From Diploptera punctata (lineage: Eukaryota > Arthropoda > Insecta > Blattodea > Blaberidae), in contig JASPKZ010009852.1 of the NCBI GenBank assembly GCA_030220185.1, positions 53,296 through 117,295 of the forward strand: a stretch of 64,000 nucleotides of DNA, given 5' to 3'. This document shows, piece after piece, positions 44,556-55,109 of this stretch; positions within the stretch are counted from its first letter, which is position 1; each line of letters starts with the position of its first letter. The notes below the pieces were generated by a model. The model was not told the origin of the DNA. It made no database searches and saw nothing but the letters and a program-made list of their open reading frames with translations. The position numbers were made by a program, and so were the translations under genes.

Positions 44556-44628
44556 GCTCAGGTAGCTCAGTTGGTAGAGCACTTGGTCTAGAGAACCAAG
44601 GGTCCCGGGTTCAAGTCCCGGTCTGAGC
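44556..44628 (+). tRNA. tRNA-like gene, copy 3
   Basis: Same 73-base sequence on the plus strand. TTTTT terminator at 44634-44638. First plus-strand unit after the inversion point. Confidence 0.7.
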
Positions 44629-44848
44629 GTATAATTTTTCTCTTCAAATATGATTTATCCATCAATGAGATGCACGAAATCAATAATAATAACATGGAAA
44701 AGGCCGTACTGGCTGTAATGTATAATTCCCAAATATGTCTTCTTAATTAAGGAGCCGCCATTTGCAAGATAGAAGCATGGCTTCATAGCATTTGGTGGAC
44801 AGGAATTACAATGTATATAGAGAAAGATTTGCGTTTAGATCGGTACTT

Positions 44849-44921
44849 GCTCAGGTAGCTCAGTTGGTAGAGCACTTGGTCTAGAGAACCAAGGGTCCCG
44901 GGTTCAAGTCCCGGTCTGAGC
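44849..44921 (+). tRNA. tRNA-like gene, copy 4
   Basis: Same 73-base sequence; followed by a TTTT run. Confidence 0.7.
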
Positions 44922-45139
44922 GTATAATTTTCTCTTCAAATATGATTTATCCATCAATGAGATGCACGAAATCAATAATAATAACATGGAAAAAGCCGTA
45001 CTGGCTGTAATGTATAATTCCCAAATATGTCTTCTTAATTAAGGAGCCGCCATTTGCAAGATAGAAGCATGGCTTCATAGCATTTGGTGGACGGGAATTA
45101 CAATGTATATAGAGAAAGATTGCGTTTAGATCGGTACTT

Positions 45140-45211
45140 GCTCAGGTAGCTCAGTTGGTAGAGCACTTGGTCTAGAGAACCAAGGGTCCCGGTTCAAGTC
45201 CCGGTCTGAGC
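45140..45211 (+). pseudogene. tRNA-like gene, copy 5, T-stem base deleted
   Basis: 72 bases: one G of the GGG before TTCAAG is missing, which weakens the T stem and B box. The leader also lacks one base (agattgcg for agatttgcg). Otherwise like copies 1-4. Confidence 0.7.
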
Positions 45212-45277
45212 GTATAATTTTTCTCTTCAAATATGATTTATCCATCAATGAGATGCACGAAATCAATAATAATAACA

Positions 45278-45289
45278 TGAAGAAGAGGA
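45278..45289. repeat. 12-bp direct repeat, right boundary of tRNA-like array
   Basis: Second copy of tgaagaagagga (43899-43910). Sequence after it (catcgtaaatac) appears to continue the element at 43625-43898. Confidence 0.8.
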
Positions 45290-45777
45290 CATCGTAAATA
45301 CTCTGCCGAGGAGCATAAAGCGACAATGGGGAATAAGCTGCGTTGCTCCAGGCAAGATCACATCACGAATCTGAATGTACTGATTTCATTATTACGGATG
45401 TAATTCAGAAAATAAGTTTCGATTGACAGCATTCTGCTTTCTCTTCTTTCGGAACATAAATATTTCAGTCTCTTGTAGATTTACGACATATAAAAGAACA
45501 ACATCCTGAAAAACATAATTTGTCGATCTTTCCTCTCACACATATTAATTAAAATGAGAAGTATCTAATGTTGAAGCACAAATAAATTATAGATCTATTG
45601 TACCCGACCCGATTTGGAATCATCCATTATCAACATTTATTTTAGTAACGAATGGTTCTAGTTATCAGCACAATAAAAAAAAGCTGCTAAGTAACTGGGC
45701 AATGTACTATTTCAAAAGTGTTGTTTTCTGTTACATGCTGAATCTTGTTTAAAATAATTATTTTCTACTTATTACAG

Positions 45778-47240
45778 GGCTTGCGATGGCAAGGTGAGTT
45801 GTGAGCTTGAACCTGGGACTGAACGGTCACGACTTGGAGATTACCTAGTGGACTGGAAGGACCGTAATTGCTTGTGTGATGAAGAATGCGCGAGGTATGG
45901 AGATTGCTGTCTGGACTCTCCTCATTTCGTAGCAGCAGAACAGCGTCGAGGTGCTGCGTCTTTCAGCTGCGTTGAGTTGCGTCAATTCGGCGGCATCTAC
46001 ATGTTGACTACATGTCCTCCAGAATGGAGTAACGCTGAAATTCGTTCCAAATGTGAAGATGATAATCCTAGTCTGAGAGATCCCGTTGCGACTATGCCAG
46101 TCACAAGCCACCGTTCAGGCCTCACATACAGGAACGCACACTGTGCTCTCTGCCATGGAGATCTTTTCCCCAACACTACAGACCTTTGGATGCCCAGACT
46201 AGAGTGTCCAAGTTTGATGCAATCATATGTGACAAATATGACGACAGAAAATATTTCTCTTGCTTTGAAATTTGATCCAGACCAGAATTCATGGGTGATG
46301 AGGTTACCAACTGCCAACGGCATGAAGAATTATAATTGCAACGTGGATCCAGTTCTTCCTGAAACCTCAGAACACATCGTTCGACGTTGTCCAGTTGGAA
46401 TCATCCGAACTTGTGCCCTCAACTGGACAAACTCTGACGTAAGAAACAGATGTGAGGCTTATACAGCTTTAGTGTTCTTCCAGAATGATGGATACAGAAA
46501 CGCGCACTGTGCTATTTGTAACAATGTACCTGTTCAGAACCTTGCTTGCATTAGAGCAACTACACGGGTTCATGATTACACAAGGGAATTCAGCCCGAAG
46601 GCATTTGCTGTACTTTTTGATCTTACTGGAGATTCAGGAGGTACTGTTGGTCAGCAGAGAGCATGCGATAGTAAGGATCAGTTATATGATCCTTTCTTCA
46701 GACAGTGTCGCGATGTAGTCTGTACTCAAGAAGGCCATGATTACCAATCAGGCCTTTGTATCAGCGTTCTTCCAAAAGAAGACGACGACGATTCAACAAA
46801 CAATGGTGGCAATGATAACAAAAACAGTTCTGTTTCACCATTAGAAAATGAACCAATTACAAATGATAGCAAATCAAGCCACTTTGTGCATTGCCCTAAG
46901 TTTCTGCTTGAAGTATCAGAATACCAAGTGATAGATAATAATACAGTGTATGTCCCTGCATATGATCGGACCATTTCCAGTATGTGACTTTTTCATCAGA
47001 TCGGACGGACGTTTGGAAATCTGTACAGATGAAGGTGTTGAATTTGTGGACAAGTTTAATCCAAATATGGGTTATGTGACTATAGCCGGTCTCGGCGTAT
47101 CAATAGTGTTTCTGGTGTTACATTTAACTGCCTTCATACTTCTTCCTGAGCTGAGGAACCTCTCCGGGAAGAACTTGGCATCCCTCTGCGTGTCTCTTCT
47201 GGCTGCCTACTGTACTTTCATTGTCGGCCAGTTCATTGAG
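45778..47240 (+). CDS. GPCR gene, exon 2: SMB-like domain, Cys-rich repeats, TM1-TM2 (one frameshift)
   Basis: After the acceptor ttattacag/G the frame completes Thr33 and reads ACDGKVSCELEPG. Eight cysteines (about residues 35, 41, 64, 66, 70, 76, 77, 97) with CLCDEECARYGDCCLD fit a somatomedin-B domain. Two later segments, TYRNAHCALCHGD and GYRNAHCAICNNV, each follow a CP-rich stretch and form a repeated ectodomain motif. N-glycosylation sequons (NTT, NMT, NIS, NWT) support an extracellular location. A Ser/Asn/Asp-rich linker leads to TVYVPAYDR, where the frame meets TGA at 46985; the +1 frame continues with VCDFFIRSDGRLEICTDEG and TM1 (TIAGLGVSIVFLVLHLTAF) and TM2 (NLASLCVSLLAAYCTFIVGQ). 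It ends at gag/gtaagg, phase 0. Family: class B, methuselah-like (inference from layout); ligand unknown. Confidence 0.85.
46961..46985 (+). other. Apparent one-base frameshift in GPCR exon 2
   Basis: Both flanking frames are clearly coding, and no donor/acceptor pair could make an intron of this size. A one-base surplus (or two-base loss) around ggaccatttccagtatgtg explains it. Either a real lesion making the gene null, or a base-calling/assembly error. Confidence 0.75.
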
Positions 47241-47573
47241 GTAAGGGCTTTCTTGTTAATATTCAATATTAATTAATTTTATTCAGTAAATCAAACATTG
47301 TCCATTATTTGCGCTTTCATGTGATCAATTACAATTAAATTATTTACCGAATGTGTGATTAACTTTGAATTCTATATACAATATATAGAATATCATATAT
47401 GACTAGTAAAGCTATGAGGATAAAATAGGTAAATATTTATCCTTTTTTGATGCAATTGTATTTTTTATTTAAATTGATAATACAAGTTTATTTCATATTA
47501 GTGTTACTTATATCCTGGCTAAGGAAACCAATGTTGCGGCAAAAAGAAGTGAAAACTGTGAGGTGGATTGAGG

Positions 47574-47621
<48 letters not shown>

Positions 47622-48138
47622 TATGCACACAGGGTGTAAATGAATTATACCGCACAAACTTAACTACGTTAGAGAGGTATTATATAAGCATTTTGAGATA
47701 ATGAACATATGGTCTACGAATAAAAATGTCCAAGATATGATTCAATTTGTAAAATGATTGGTACGCCACTAATTATTTCAAATTAAAATGGAAATAATAT
47801 GATACAGAGACTGTAACTTGCAACAAGCAGTGGTTATAGCAGTCTTACTACCGACGCAAATGTAAGATTAATGCATCACGTTAGGAACTACGTACAGTAT
47901 GTGTACACTTGTTTTCCCCTTTCTTCCTTTATTATGTATGCACGTAGATTTACTTCTGGTTAAATTTTTTATTCATTATTTTACAGAATACGGTATTGGA
48001 ATGTCGGCGCAGAACATGAGTTATAAAACTATCTATGTCCGTATTTTAGAGACAATTGTTTGAAAGCTTGTAATAATAATACACATACTGTAGAGTACAA
48101 TAGATTTCGCAAATAAAATGTGTAATTGTACTGTACAG
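47241..48138. other. Intron 2 start; (GT/AT/AC)n at 47577-47621 and repeat Y end at 47634-47710
   Basis: The microsatellite is followed by gggtgtaaatgaattataccgc and ttagagaggtattatataag, matching the inverted copies at 51958-52055. Remainder AT-rich and unrecognised. Confidence 0.5.
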
Positions 48139-48196
48139 TACTTATGTCATCATCATCATCATCACTCCAGGGATTAGGCAATTGCCCGTTCCGACT

Positions 48197-48586
48197 TCAT
48201 ATTGCATCAGCCCAACGTCTTCTAGGTCTTCCAACATCACGCCTTCCTCTTGCTTGATAATTTCTGGCTAACAATGGATATCTCTCCTTGCTCATTCCAT
48301 CCATGTGATCAATCCATTTCTGTCTGTAATTCGTGACTTTATCCAATAAAGGCTGTACTTTCAATTCTTCTCTTATATCCTTCATTCTTATTCTATCAAG
48401 TCTTGTACATCCTTTTACTTGTCTTAGGAACCGCATCTCTGCCGTCTGTATTCTATCCTTCTGTCTTTTCACTGGAGCCCAAGTTTCACATCCATACAAT
48501 ATTGTGGGAACCGCCATAACATTATACATTTTTATCTTGGTTTCTTTTCTAATTTTATTTTGAATGTTCTCTGTATTGTTCCACAC
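48197..48586 (-). pseudogene. RTE-B reverse transcriptase, C-terminal piece
   Basis: 129-codon frame with KMYNVMAVPTILYGCETWAP, AEMRFLRQVKGCTRLDRIR, YRQKWIDHMDGM and GRRDVGRPRRRW. Separated from the catalytic part by a frameshift near 48590. Confidence 0.85.
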
Positions 48587-48602
48587 ACCGTCTGAAATTT
48601 AT

Positions 48603-48920
48603 TTATTTTGGAGTCAATATCTCTTTCCACATTGTAGCCAACATCACAGCCCAAATATCTGAACTAGACACCTGTTCTATACTTTGATTTTCTAAAATAA
48701 TTTTGGTTCTCACTGGATCTCTTCCTCTAAAAGCCATGGTCTTCGTTTTCCTTACAGAAATTTTTAGATCGTATAATTTACATATTTCATTTAATGCATG
48801 CATTGATTTCTGTAAGTCGTCTTCATTTTTCTGTATTATGATTACATCGTCAGCAAATAAAAGATTATTTATGCACATTTTATTATCCATTCTTATTCCT
48901 GGATTACTAAAACTTTCCAT
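48603..48920 (-). pseudogene. RTE-B reverse transcriptase, catalytic FADD piece
   Basis: INNLLFADDVIIIQKNEDDL carries the catalytic FADD (a YADD variant), followed by LKISVRKTKTMAFRGRDPVR. A stop near 48921 separates it from the upstream part. Confidence 0.85.
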
Positions 48921-48923
48921 TTA

Positions 48924-49607
48924 TTAAAAAATATCGTCTATATATATATTAAACAAAGTGGGTGATAAACTACATCCTTGTCGTAATCCAGTATTTGTTT
49001 TGATTGCATCTGTTCTTTTGAATCCGGTATCTATAATTATATTTGTGTCTTCATATAATGTCTTTATTGTTTCAACAAGGCACAGCGGGTATCCTTTCAT
49101 TCGTAATATTTCCCATAATTTTTGTCTGTTTACTCGATCGAAGGCCTTATCCAAATCTATAAATCCTATGTGAGTTTCTAAGTTATGTTCTCTTCTCTTT
49201 TCTATGAGTTGTTTCAGTGTAAAGACATTGTCTATACATGACCTTCCCTTTCTGAATCCACTTTGATTTTCACTTATTATTACTTCTGTTATGTTTCTCA
49301 ATCTATTATTTATTATTTTCGTATATATTTTGTAGCCAGTATTCATTAAGCTAATCCCTCTGTAATTCTCGCAATTTCTCGGTCTCCTCTTTTGAATATT
49401 TCTTGACAATGCTGTTTTCCAAGTGGTTGGAATCCCATAGGTCTGCCAACATATATTAATTAGATGAAGTATTCGTAGTTTACACAATATTCCACTATAT
49501 TTGATTAATTCCATATTTATATTATCTAATCCTGTTGCTTTCCTATTCTTAGTGGTTTTCAAAGCCATTTCTAATTCATTTATGTCTATTACATCAATAT
49601 TTTCCAC
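48924..49607 (-). pseudogene. RTE-B reverse transcriptase, N-terminal palm/finger piece
   Basis: 227 codons: KNRKATGLDNINMELIKYSG, ENYRGISLMNTGYKIYTKII, QSGFRKGRSCIDNVFTL, GFIDLDKAFDRVNRQKLWEI (first catalytic Asp) and LRQGCSLSPTLFNIYIDDIF. Preceded by a further linker frame 49609-49860. Confidence 0.87.
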
Positions 49608-50334
49608 TTTATTTCTTCCTCATTGTTCTCTTTTCCTTCAATTTCCTCCTTTTTCCAAAGTTTTCATAATGCTGGATCCATTCTTGTTCTGGGATTATAT
49701 TCAATCTGGCAGAATCTTTCTCAGTCTGATTTAGATGTTTCACTAATTTATAACCTATTTCTTGTCTTCCATACATATCATGTTCTACTGAGCTTATAAA
49801 TTTATCCCATGACTCCTGATGGGATTTTCTTATAATGCTTTTAGCAATTCTCCTTTTCATTTTATATTCTTCATAAGATTCTTCTGTTTCAGTCGTAAGT
49901 ATGTATGATATGCTTTTTGTTTTTCATTCACTGCATTTTGTATATTCGCATTCCAAGTTCTCAACCCTTCCTATTCCTTATTCTATTTTTCTTTCCTAAT
50001 ATCTCATTTGCTGTTTTATGTATTACATTTGATATATTTTCCCATTCAATATTTATATCTTCTGACGTCGCTATCTCTGATATATATTTATTCATTCTGC
50101 TTTCATAATGTTGTCTAATACTTTGATCTTGTAATAAATATATTTTATATACTTCTTCTTGGTTTCTTTTGTTCTTTACTTATGTACTTAGATAAATGAT
50201 ATTGCAGTGAGCACAAGAGTAATAACATGAAGAGGTATAGTGTATGTACGCATGACATACGTAATGTTATTGGGAAATAAAAAGCAATACATTTGAGTAA
50301 ACCAGAAAAGAAAAGTAAAGCACCTGCAGACTCA

Positions 50335-51325
50335 TTCGGGAAATTGTTCAAATTGGCCTCCTCCATTCTCACAACACAGACGATATCGGCAACTAAAGGA
50401 TTCTCGTACCCTGTTCAAGATACCGGGTGTCTCGCGGATCACATCACATGCTATGATTATGCGTGCAAGTAACAGTTCATCTGTATCTACAGGGATCGCT
50501 TACACCAGTATTTTCAGGTGTCCCCACAAAATTGATTAAGTGGACAGAGATCTGGAGAGCGAACTGGCCACACTACAGTTGAACTAACTCTTCCTATATG
50601 CAGCGGCCAGGATACACTTCATCCAAATGATTTCGCACATTCCGAGAAAAATGGGGAGGAGCCTGATGTGAAGAGGAACTTCTGCTAGCAATATAGGTAG
50701 GACGTACTCTAAACATGTCTTATAAATGACACAATTTAATGTCTGTGGGAAGAAGGTAGGGGCCAATGATGTGGTCAGAAATTACTGCTACCCATACGTT
50801 CACCGAAACCTCTGCTGGTGACCATCTCGGAGATGGCATCAGGATTCTCATAATCTCACACATGACTGTTCTTTCAGTTCAGAACCACCCCATCCGTATT
50901 AAATATTGCTTCATCAATGAATAATACCGAGGAAAAGAAGTGTGGTGGCTGCAACAAAGCCCAATTACAAAATTGTACCCATTGAGCGAAGTCCACTGGC
51001 TGTAGGGCTTGTACTTTTTGCAGATGAAAGGGATAGAGGTAGTCTTCGTGCAGGGCTTCCCATACACTCTGATAGTCCGTGTCCCATTACACGTGGAACA
51101 GCACGAGTACTATTAGAAGGATCATCTTCCACCCTATGAAGAACATTTTCTTCGAAGTCTTCAGTGCGGCGCGTACGTCTTTCACCGGCGTCTACTCTGT
51201 TTGCCTTCAACGTCCCATGCTCCAGCAAACGCCTATCAACAGAGTCGAAGGTTGTTCGATGAGGATACCGCTCCGCATACATAGCAGCAAGCTCTTGCAC
51301 CATTACCTTGTGCTGCACCATAAAT
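50335..51325 (-). pseudogene. Decayed transposase gene of the DUF4817/IS630-Tc1-mariner type
   Basis: The N-terminal frame 50965-51321 shows a helix-turn-helix region (MYAERYPHRTTFDSVDRRLL, then DAGERRTRRTEDFEENVLHRVEDDPSNSTRAV), typical of insect DUF4817 proteins. Downstream, in other frames, come pieces resembling the catalytic domain: LFIDEAIFNTDG-like text near 50895 and a SVNVWVAVISDHIIGPYLLP-like segment at 50750-50810. At least three frame changes and several stops break it. Terminal repeats were not found. Confidence 0.7.
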
Positions 51326-51957
51326 CAGATGCATTTCGGCAAGTTCAACATAACTGTAAAGATGTTCCATTTAACTATTTCATGTAATGCTACTGATACT
51401 GAAGTAATTTCTAATCAGATGTTAATGTAATAACCAATACGGGAATAGGTATTTTGCGCATGTCTATACTGAACTAATGTCAGTGTCAATATATCACAGT
51501 ACACACTCGGGGGGGGGAAAGAAGAAAAGAAAAAGAAAGTGGTCTGCCTTGATTTGAACCATCAGTGTTCGAATCTCAAATCCATCGCTTTAATCATTAA
51601 GCCACACGTTAACTACACAGATTCTGCGTATTTCACTCTGAGCTAAGGCTCTCATTGTACCGATTCTACTTTAACCAGTGCAGTGGCGTTTAATCATTTG
51701 CTAAGTTTGAAATTTTAAGGAATTTGGCAACACAATATTTCATAAACGTTGTTAATGAATTGTTAGCAATCAGGATCTCGGAATTATTACCAAGATCTGA
51801 AGTTATTCTAGTATAATTTTCTCTCCTATTTTGCTCTCCTATTGATTTATCTGTATTAATTGCCTATTAATTTTATTCCCTATAATTAGCCCATTTTCCC
51901 TCGTAGACCATTGGTTTCCTATTTCAAATTACTTGTATAATACCCTCTGTAAGCAGT
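51326..51957. other. No gene; tRNA-like SINE fragment at 51540-51608
   Basis: On the minus strand gtgtggcttaatgattaaag and tttgagattcgaacactgat resemble a worn tRNA-type head with A/B boxes. The rest is unrecognised AT-rich sequence. Confidence 0.45.
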
Positions 51958-51985
51958 TAAATTCCTGCGCTATAATTCGTTTACA

Positions 51986-52028
<43 letters not shown>

Positions 52029-52055
52029 GAGGGTATAAACGAATTATAGCGCAGA
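51958..52055. repeat. Inverted repeat (repeat Y ends) around a (TA)n run
   Basis: ggtgtaaacgaattatagcg-type ends point away from a 34-base TA tract (51991-52024) on both sides, so two copies of the element end are arranged back to back. The left copy also matches 47634-47710 further inward. Confidence 0.75.
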
Positions 52056-52219
52056 AATTTCTTTAAACGTTTCTCTCACACGCAACAGTGCTGCCAGACT
52101 GTAGGTCTACTTTCCGCTTGGACAGTTTTCATAATAATTTTCGTAATTTTTAATTGTGTTATTTAAAGTTTTCAAAATAGTCCATAAATAAAGCGATACT
52201 TTATTTTGTTCTTATTGCA

Positions 52220-52220
52220 G

Positions 52221-52307
<87 letters not shown>

Positions 52308-52308
52308 G
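52220..52308. repeat. (ATT)n microsatellite, about 29 units
   Basis: Uninterrupted trinucleotide run; the 52172-52423 poly-Ile frame across it is an artefact. A second ATT run (52711-52741) lies at the end of the following SINE. Confidence 0.9.
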
Positions 52309-52317
52309 TTCTTATAT

Positions 52318-52709
52318 CGGCCGCGGTGGAGTAGTGGTTGTGCTCCTTGCCTCTGGTCCCGAGGGTCGCGGGACCCGGCCGCGGTCGATGGATATTTTTA
52401 GGACGGAAAAATCCAAGGAGCAAGTCCTCCGGGAGGGACTTTAAGCCGTGGGTCCCGAGTCTGGAGATTTTCGGGCTCGTAAAAGATCCTTAAGCCTGAA
52501 TGAAAGGCCTCTAAGCAAAATTTACCTAATTTTCACGTCCTAATACTACCTTGGTTTCCTAGATGTCAGTATGAGGCGGAACGCTGACCACGGACCACTC
52601 AAAGTACATCTATACGAAAACAAGTGTAACTAAATTAGTATGGTTCAAATTATTCCCTATAGGGGGAGAGCAGCTAAATCTCTGTTAAGAGGAACATGGG
52701 CTTACCAGA

Positions 52710-52741
<32 letters not shown>
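52318..52741 (+). mobile_element. SINE-E, near-complete copy
   Basis: tRNA-like head cggccgcggtggagtagtgg ... ctggtcccgagggtcgcgg, body gagcaagtcctccgggag, gtcccgagtctggagatttt, gcctctaagcaaaatttacc, and tail (ATT)n. The body has the fewest changes of the four copies. Confidence 0.85.
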
Positions 52742-52744
<3 letters not shown>

Positions 52745-53167
52745 GCGCAGAGGAAGTTTGTGAAGGAATAAATACATTTATTTAAATAATCAGTTTAAAA
52801 TCAATGATTGGTCATTTCTCGTCTACGTATAAAGTCAGTTCTTCGGATTCTAACGTCCATATAGTAAATAATAAGGCAAAATATTTGGCTACTTTTTAGG
52901 ATGATTGCTTCATTAGGTTGATATTTTCTCGTGAATTAGTGCTTATTCGTATAAAAAACGCTGAATTGTTATATTTTTAGGTTGGGTTTCTGTTATATCT
53001 ACATTGTTGTTTAGTTTGATAAAAACTGACTTGTGGAAGTTTCAAACCAATAATTGATATGATACTTAGTTTCAATCAAAACAGCGACATGGTGATTATG
53101 TAGGTTTATTGACATCTCTAAATCTGATGAAATATATAGCTATGTTTTCATTATCTTTATTCTTATA
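52742..53167. other. No gene or repeat recognised
   Basis: AT-rich intron 2 sequence. Confidence 0.4.
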
Positions 53168-53470
53168 CCGCTGTGGTCTCGAGGTAGCGTGCTGCCTTGT
53201 CACGCAGCGGGCCCGGGTTCGGTCCCCGGTCGGGGTAGTTTTTCTGGGTGAGGTTTTTATCGGAGGTTTTCCTCACCTGTAAGACAAATGTCAGGAAAAC
53301 TTTAAGGCGCAAACGGTCCCCGAAATCATATGGTCATTATCATCATCATCCTTCACCGGAAAGCTACTACACCTACAATTCCCTAGTAAAGCTGCAAAGC
53401 ATAGCATGAAAATGCTATGATTGCAGTGAAAGACTGCCCTCGGGCAGAATTACTATGGATGGATGGATAC
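53168..53470 (+). mobile_element. SINE-A, near-complete copy
   Basis: ccgctgtggtctcgaggtag head, cccgggttcggtccccgg B-box region, complete body and (GGAT)n tail atggatggatggata. About 30 bp are missing before the aaagctactac block. Confidence 0.88.
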
Positions 53471-54064
53471 CTTTTATAAGACTTAATCCCGCCCCCATGG
53501 AACTTAAAAATACCCTGAACAAGTCGCATGTAAGCAGGTAGCAAGAACTCTTAAAATTCGCAAAACACATATCTTTTCTGTTAGTTATTTGAATGTGGCG
53601 GACCGCAGTGAAAACGGAATCCTGTATAACTGTTATTATTAGGTATATTTTATAATTGGACACATATTTAAGTGGTTACTTTTTGTTCGTTTTCTTTTGA
53701 TTTATTTAATATATTAAATTAACTGAACCAACTGATGTGTCCAAAAGGATACATTACGAATTTAAGGGTTAAACACGTATCAAAGAGATAAACAGGACGG
53801 GCGTTCCTGGTCTATGATTAGAAATATGTCGGGTAAATCGTTATTTTAAAATCTCCTATCCTACCGTGAATCTAACCCGGCCACCGATGTGCAAAACTGA
53901 AACTCTATTGACGGCATTCTGGCGAAGGAACGAAAGAAAAATACCTCTTGTAATACAATTATTCTTAACTGGAAAGATTTGAATTCATATGACAATTATA
54001 ATGTAATCCTTTTATCTAGTAGCAAAGGCAAAATATTATTTTAACAAGAATATAAGCATTTTCT
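53471..54064. other. No gene or repeat recognised
   Basis: AT-rich intron 2 sequence. Confidence 0.4.
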
Positions 54065-54530
54065 GCGGACCTTTGATAAAATAATTACGGAAGAATCTAG
54101 TGAAGTGTTTTGTATGGTGCAGAGACTTGGACATTACGACGGAATGAGGAAAAGCGACAGGAAGCTTTTGAGATCTGGATATGGAGAAGGGCGGAGCGCA
54201 TAAAATGGACAGACAAAATAAAAAATATAGATGTGTTAGTCAGGGTGGGTGAGGGAAGAACAATGCTGGAACTCATAAAGAAAAGGACAATACATTGGAT
54301 TGGCCACTGACTAAGAAGAAATTGCCTGCTGACGGATGCCCTAGAAGGAATGGTCAACGGAAAGATGGTTAGAGACAGAAAAAGACGATAGACAATATTA
54401 AAATAAATACTTTGTATGCGGATACAAAAAAAGGAAGGCTGAGTTAAGGAAAGAGCGGAGAATACTGAGTTTGCAGTGGAAGACCTGCTCTTGGGCAGAA
54501 CATTATGTACGTATGTATCTAAATATGAAA
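54065..54530 (+). mobile_element. LINE 3' fragment of a different family, (TGTA)n-like tail
   Basis: Frame 54110-54310 reads MYGAETWTLRRNEEKRQEAF, then RTIHWIGHW and, after stops, LRRNCLLTDALEGMVNG-like text. The layout parallels RTE C-terminal arms but the sequence is distinct. Ends tgtacgtatgtat. Confidence 0.7.
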
Positions 54531-55109
54531 TTAAAAGTTAAAACATTTTAAAGCTGAAGTAGGCCTACTCATTTTCATAGAAATTAGTTTACCATTAAAT
54601 TGTATTATTTGTTGTTATTATCTACTTACTTGCACTATTTTCAAACTAATATTTATCATAAAACTGTTTAAAATATATTATTCATAGGATCAGGAGTATA
54701 ATATTTCTGCTCCATTGTAGATTAGTATTATCATAACCACGTTTCTTCCGGTGTTGTAAATCTTTATACAAAAATGAACTTTTGGAAAAACAGGTGAGGG
54801 GATAAATGGTTTTAGATAAATTACAAGTTTAAAAATAAGATTCGTTTACTTATTGTTCATAAAGTAGCACCTGTGATGGAATGCGGAAGGTGAAATACCA
54901 ATTTACATTCATGAAGGCTCAAGAATGTGTATGGAGATGTAACAGTGAATGTCAGCTCTGTTAGATAATGCGCTCGTCATTGTACAGACACCGATTGGAA
55001 AATACGGTTGATTGATGAAAAGCGAACCGGCCGCTGGATGACTAAAGTGATTCCATTCAAAATATAGCGGGTCGACGAGATCATTAAATTATATAATATT
55101 ATTTATTGT
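54531..55109. other. No gene or repeat recognised
   Basis: AT-rich intron 2 sequence. Confidence 0.4.

Larger units (their letters stand above)
43911..45277. mobile_element. Inverted/tandem array of five 293-bp units with tRNA-like genes
   Basis: Two units on the minus strand (tRNA starts 293 bp apart) meet three on the plus strand (293 and 291 bp apart) at about 44389, giving a palindrome with arms of roughly 450 bp. Each unit holds a tRNA-like sequence, a T-run, a segment reading cgtactggctgtaatgtata and the tRNA leader gcgtttagatcggtacttg. Units are nearly identical, so amplification is recent. The whole block is bounded by a 12-bp direct repeat and lies 0.5 kb before exon 2 of the GPCR. 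Confidence 0.88.
48148..50176 (-). mobile_element. RTE-B LINE, long 5'-truncated copy with (TGA)n tail
   Basis: Tail (TCA)n on the plus strand at 48149-48163, then about 2 kb of coding sequence in at least five pieces. tacttatgt at 48139-48147 and 50177-50185 is a likely 9-bp TSD. The endonuclease part is absent; the far end (49860-50160) encodes the linker before the reverse transcriptase in a broken frame. It is the same subfamily as the host LINE at 1182/4628. Confidence 0.88.

Noticed and set aside
43911..45277. CRISPR-like array because of regular roughly 293-bp repeats
   Set aside because: The repeats are long, include tRNA folds, occur in both orientations and sit in a eukaryotic intron; no spacer pattern.
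45845..46323. Minus-strand frames of 88 and 108 codons opposite GPCR exon 2
   Set aside because: They lie antisense to a clearly coding exon and have no domain.
46485..46718. 77-codon frame inside GPCR exon 2
   Set aside because: Out-of-frame shadow of the receptor frame.
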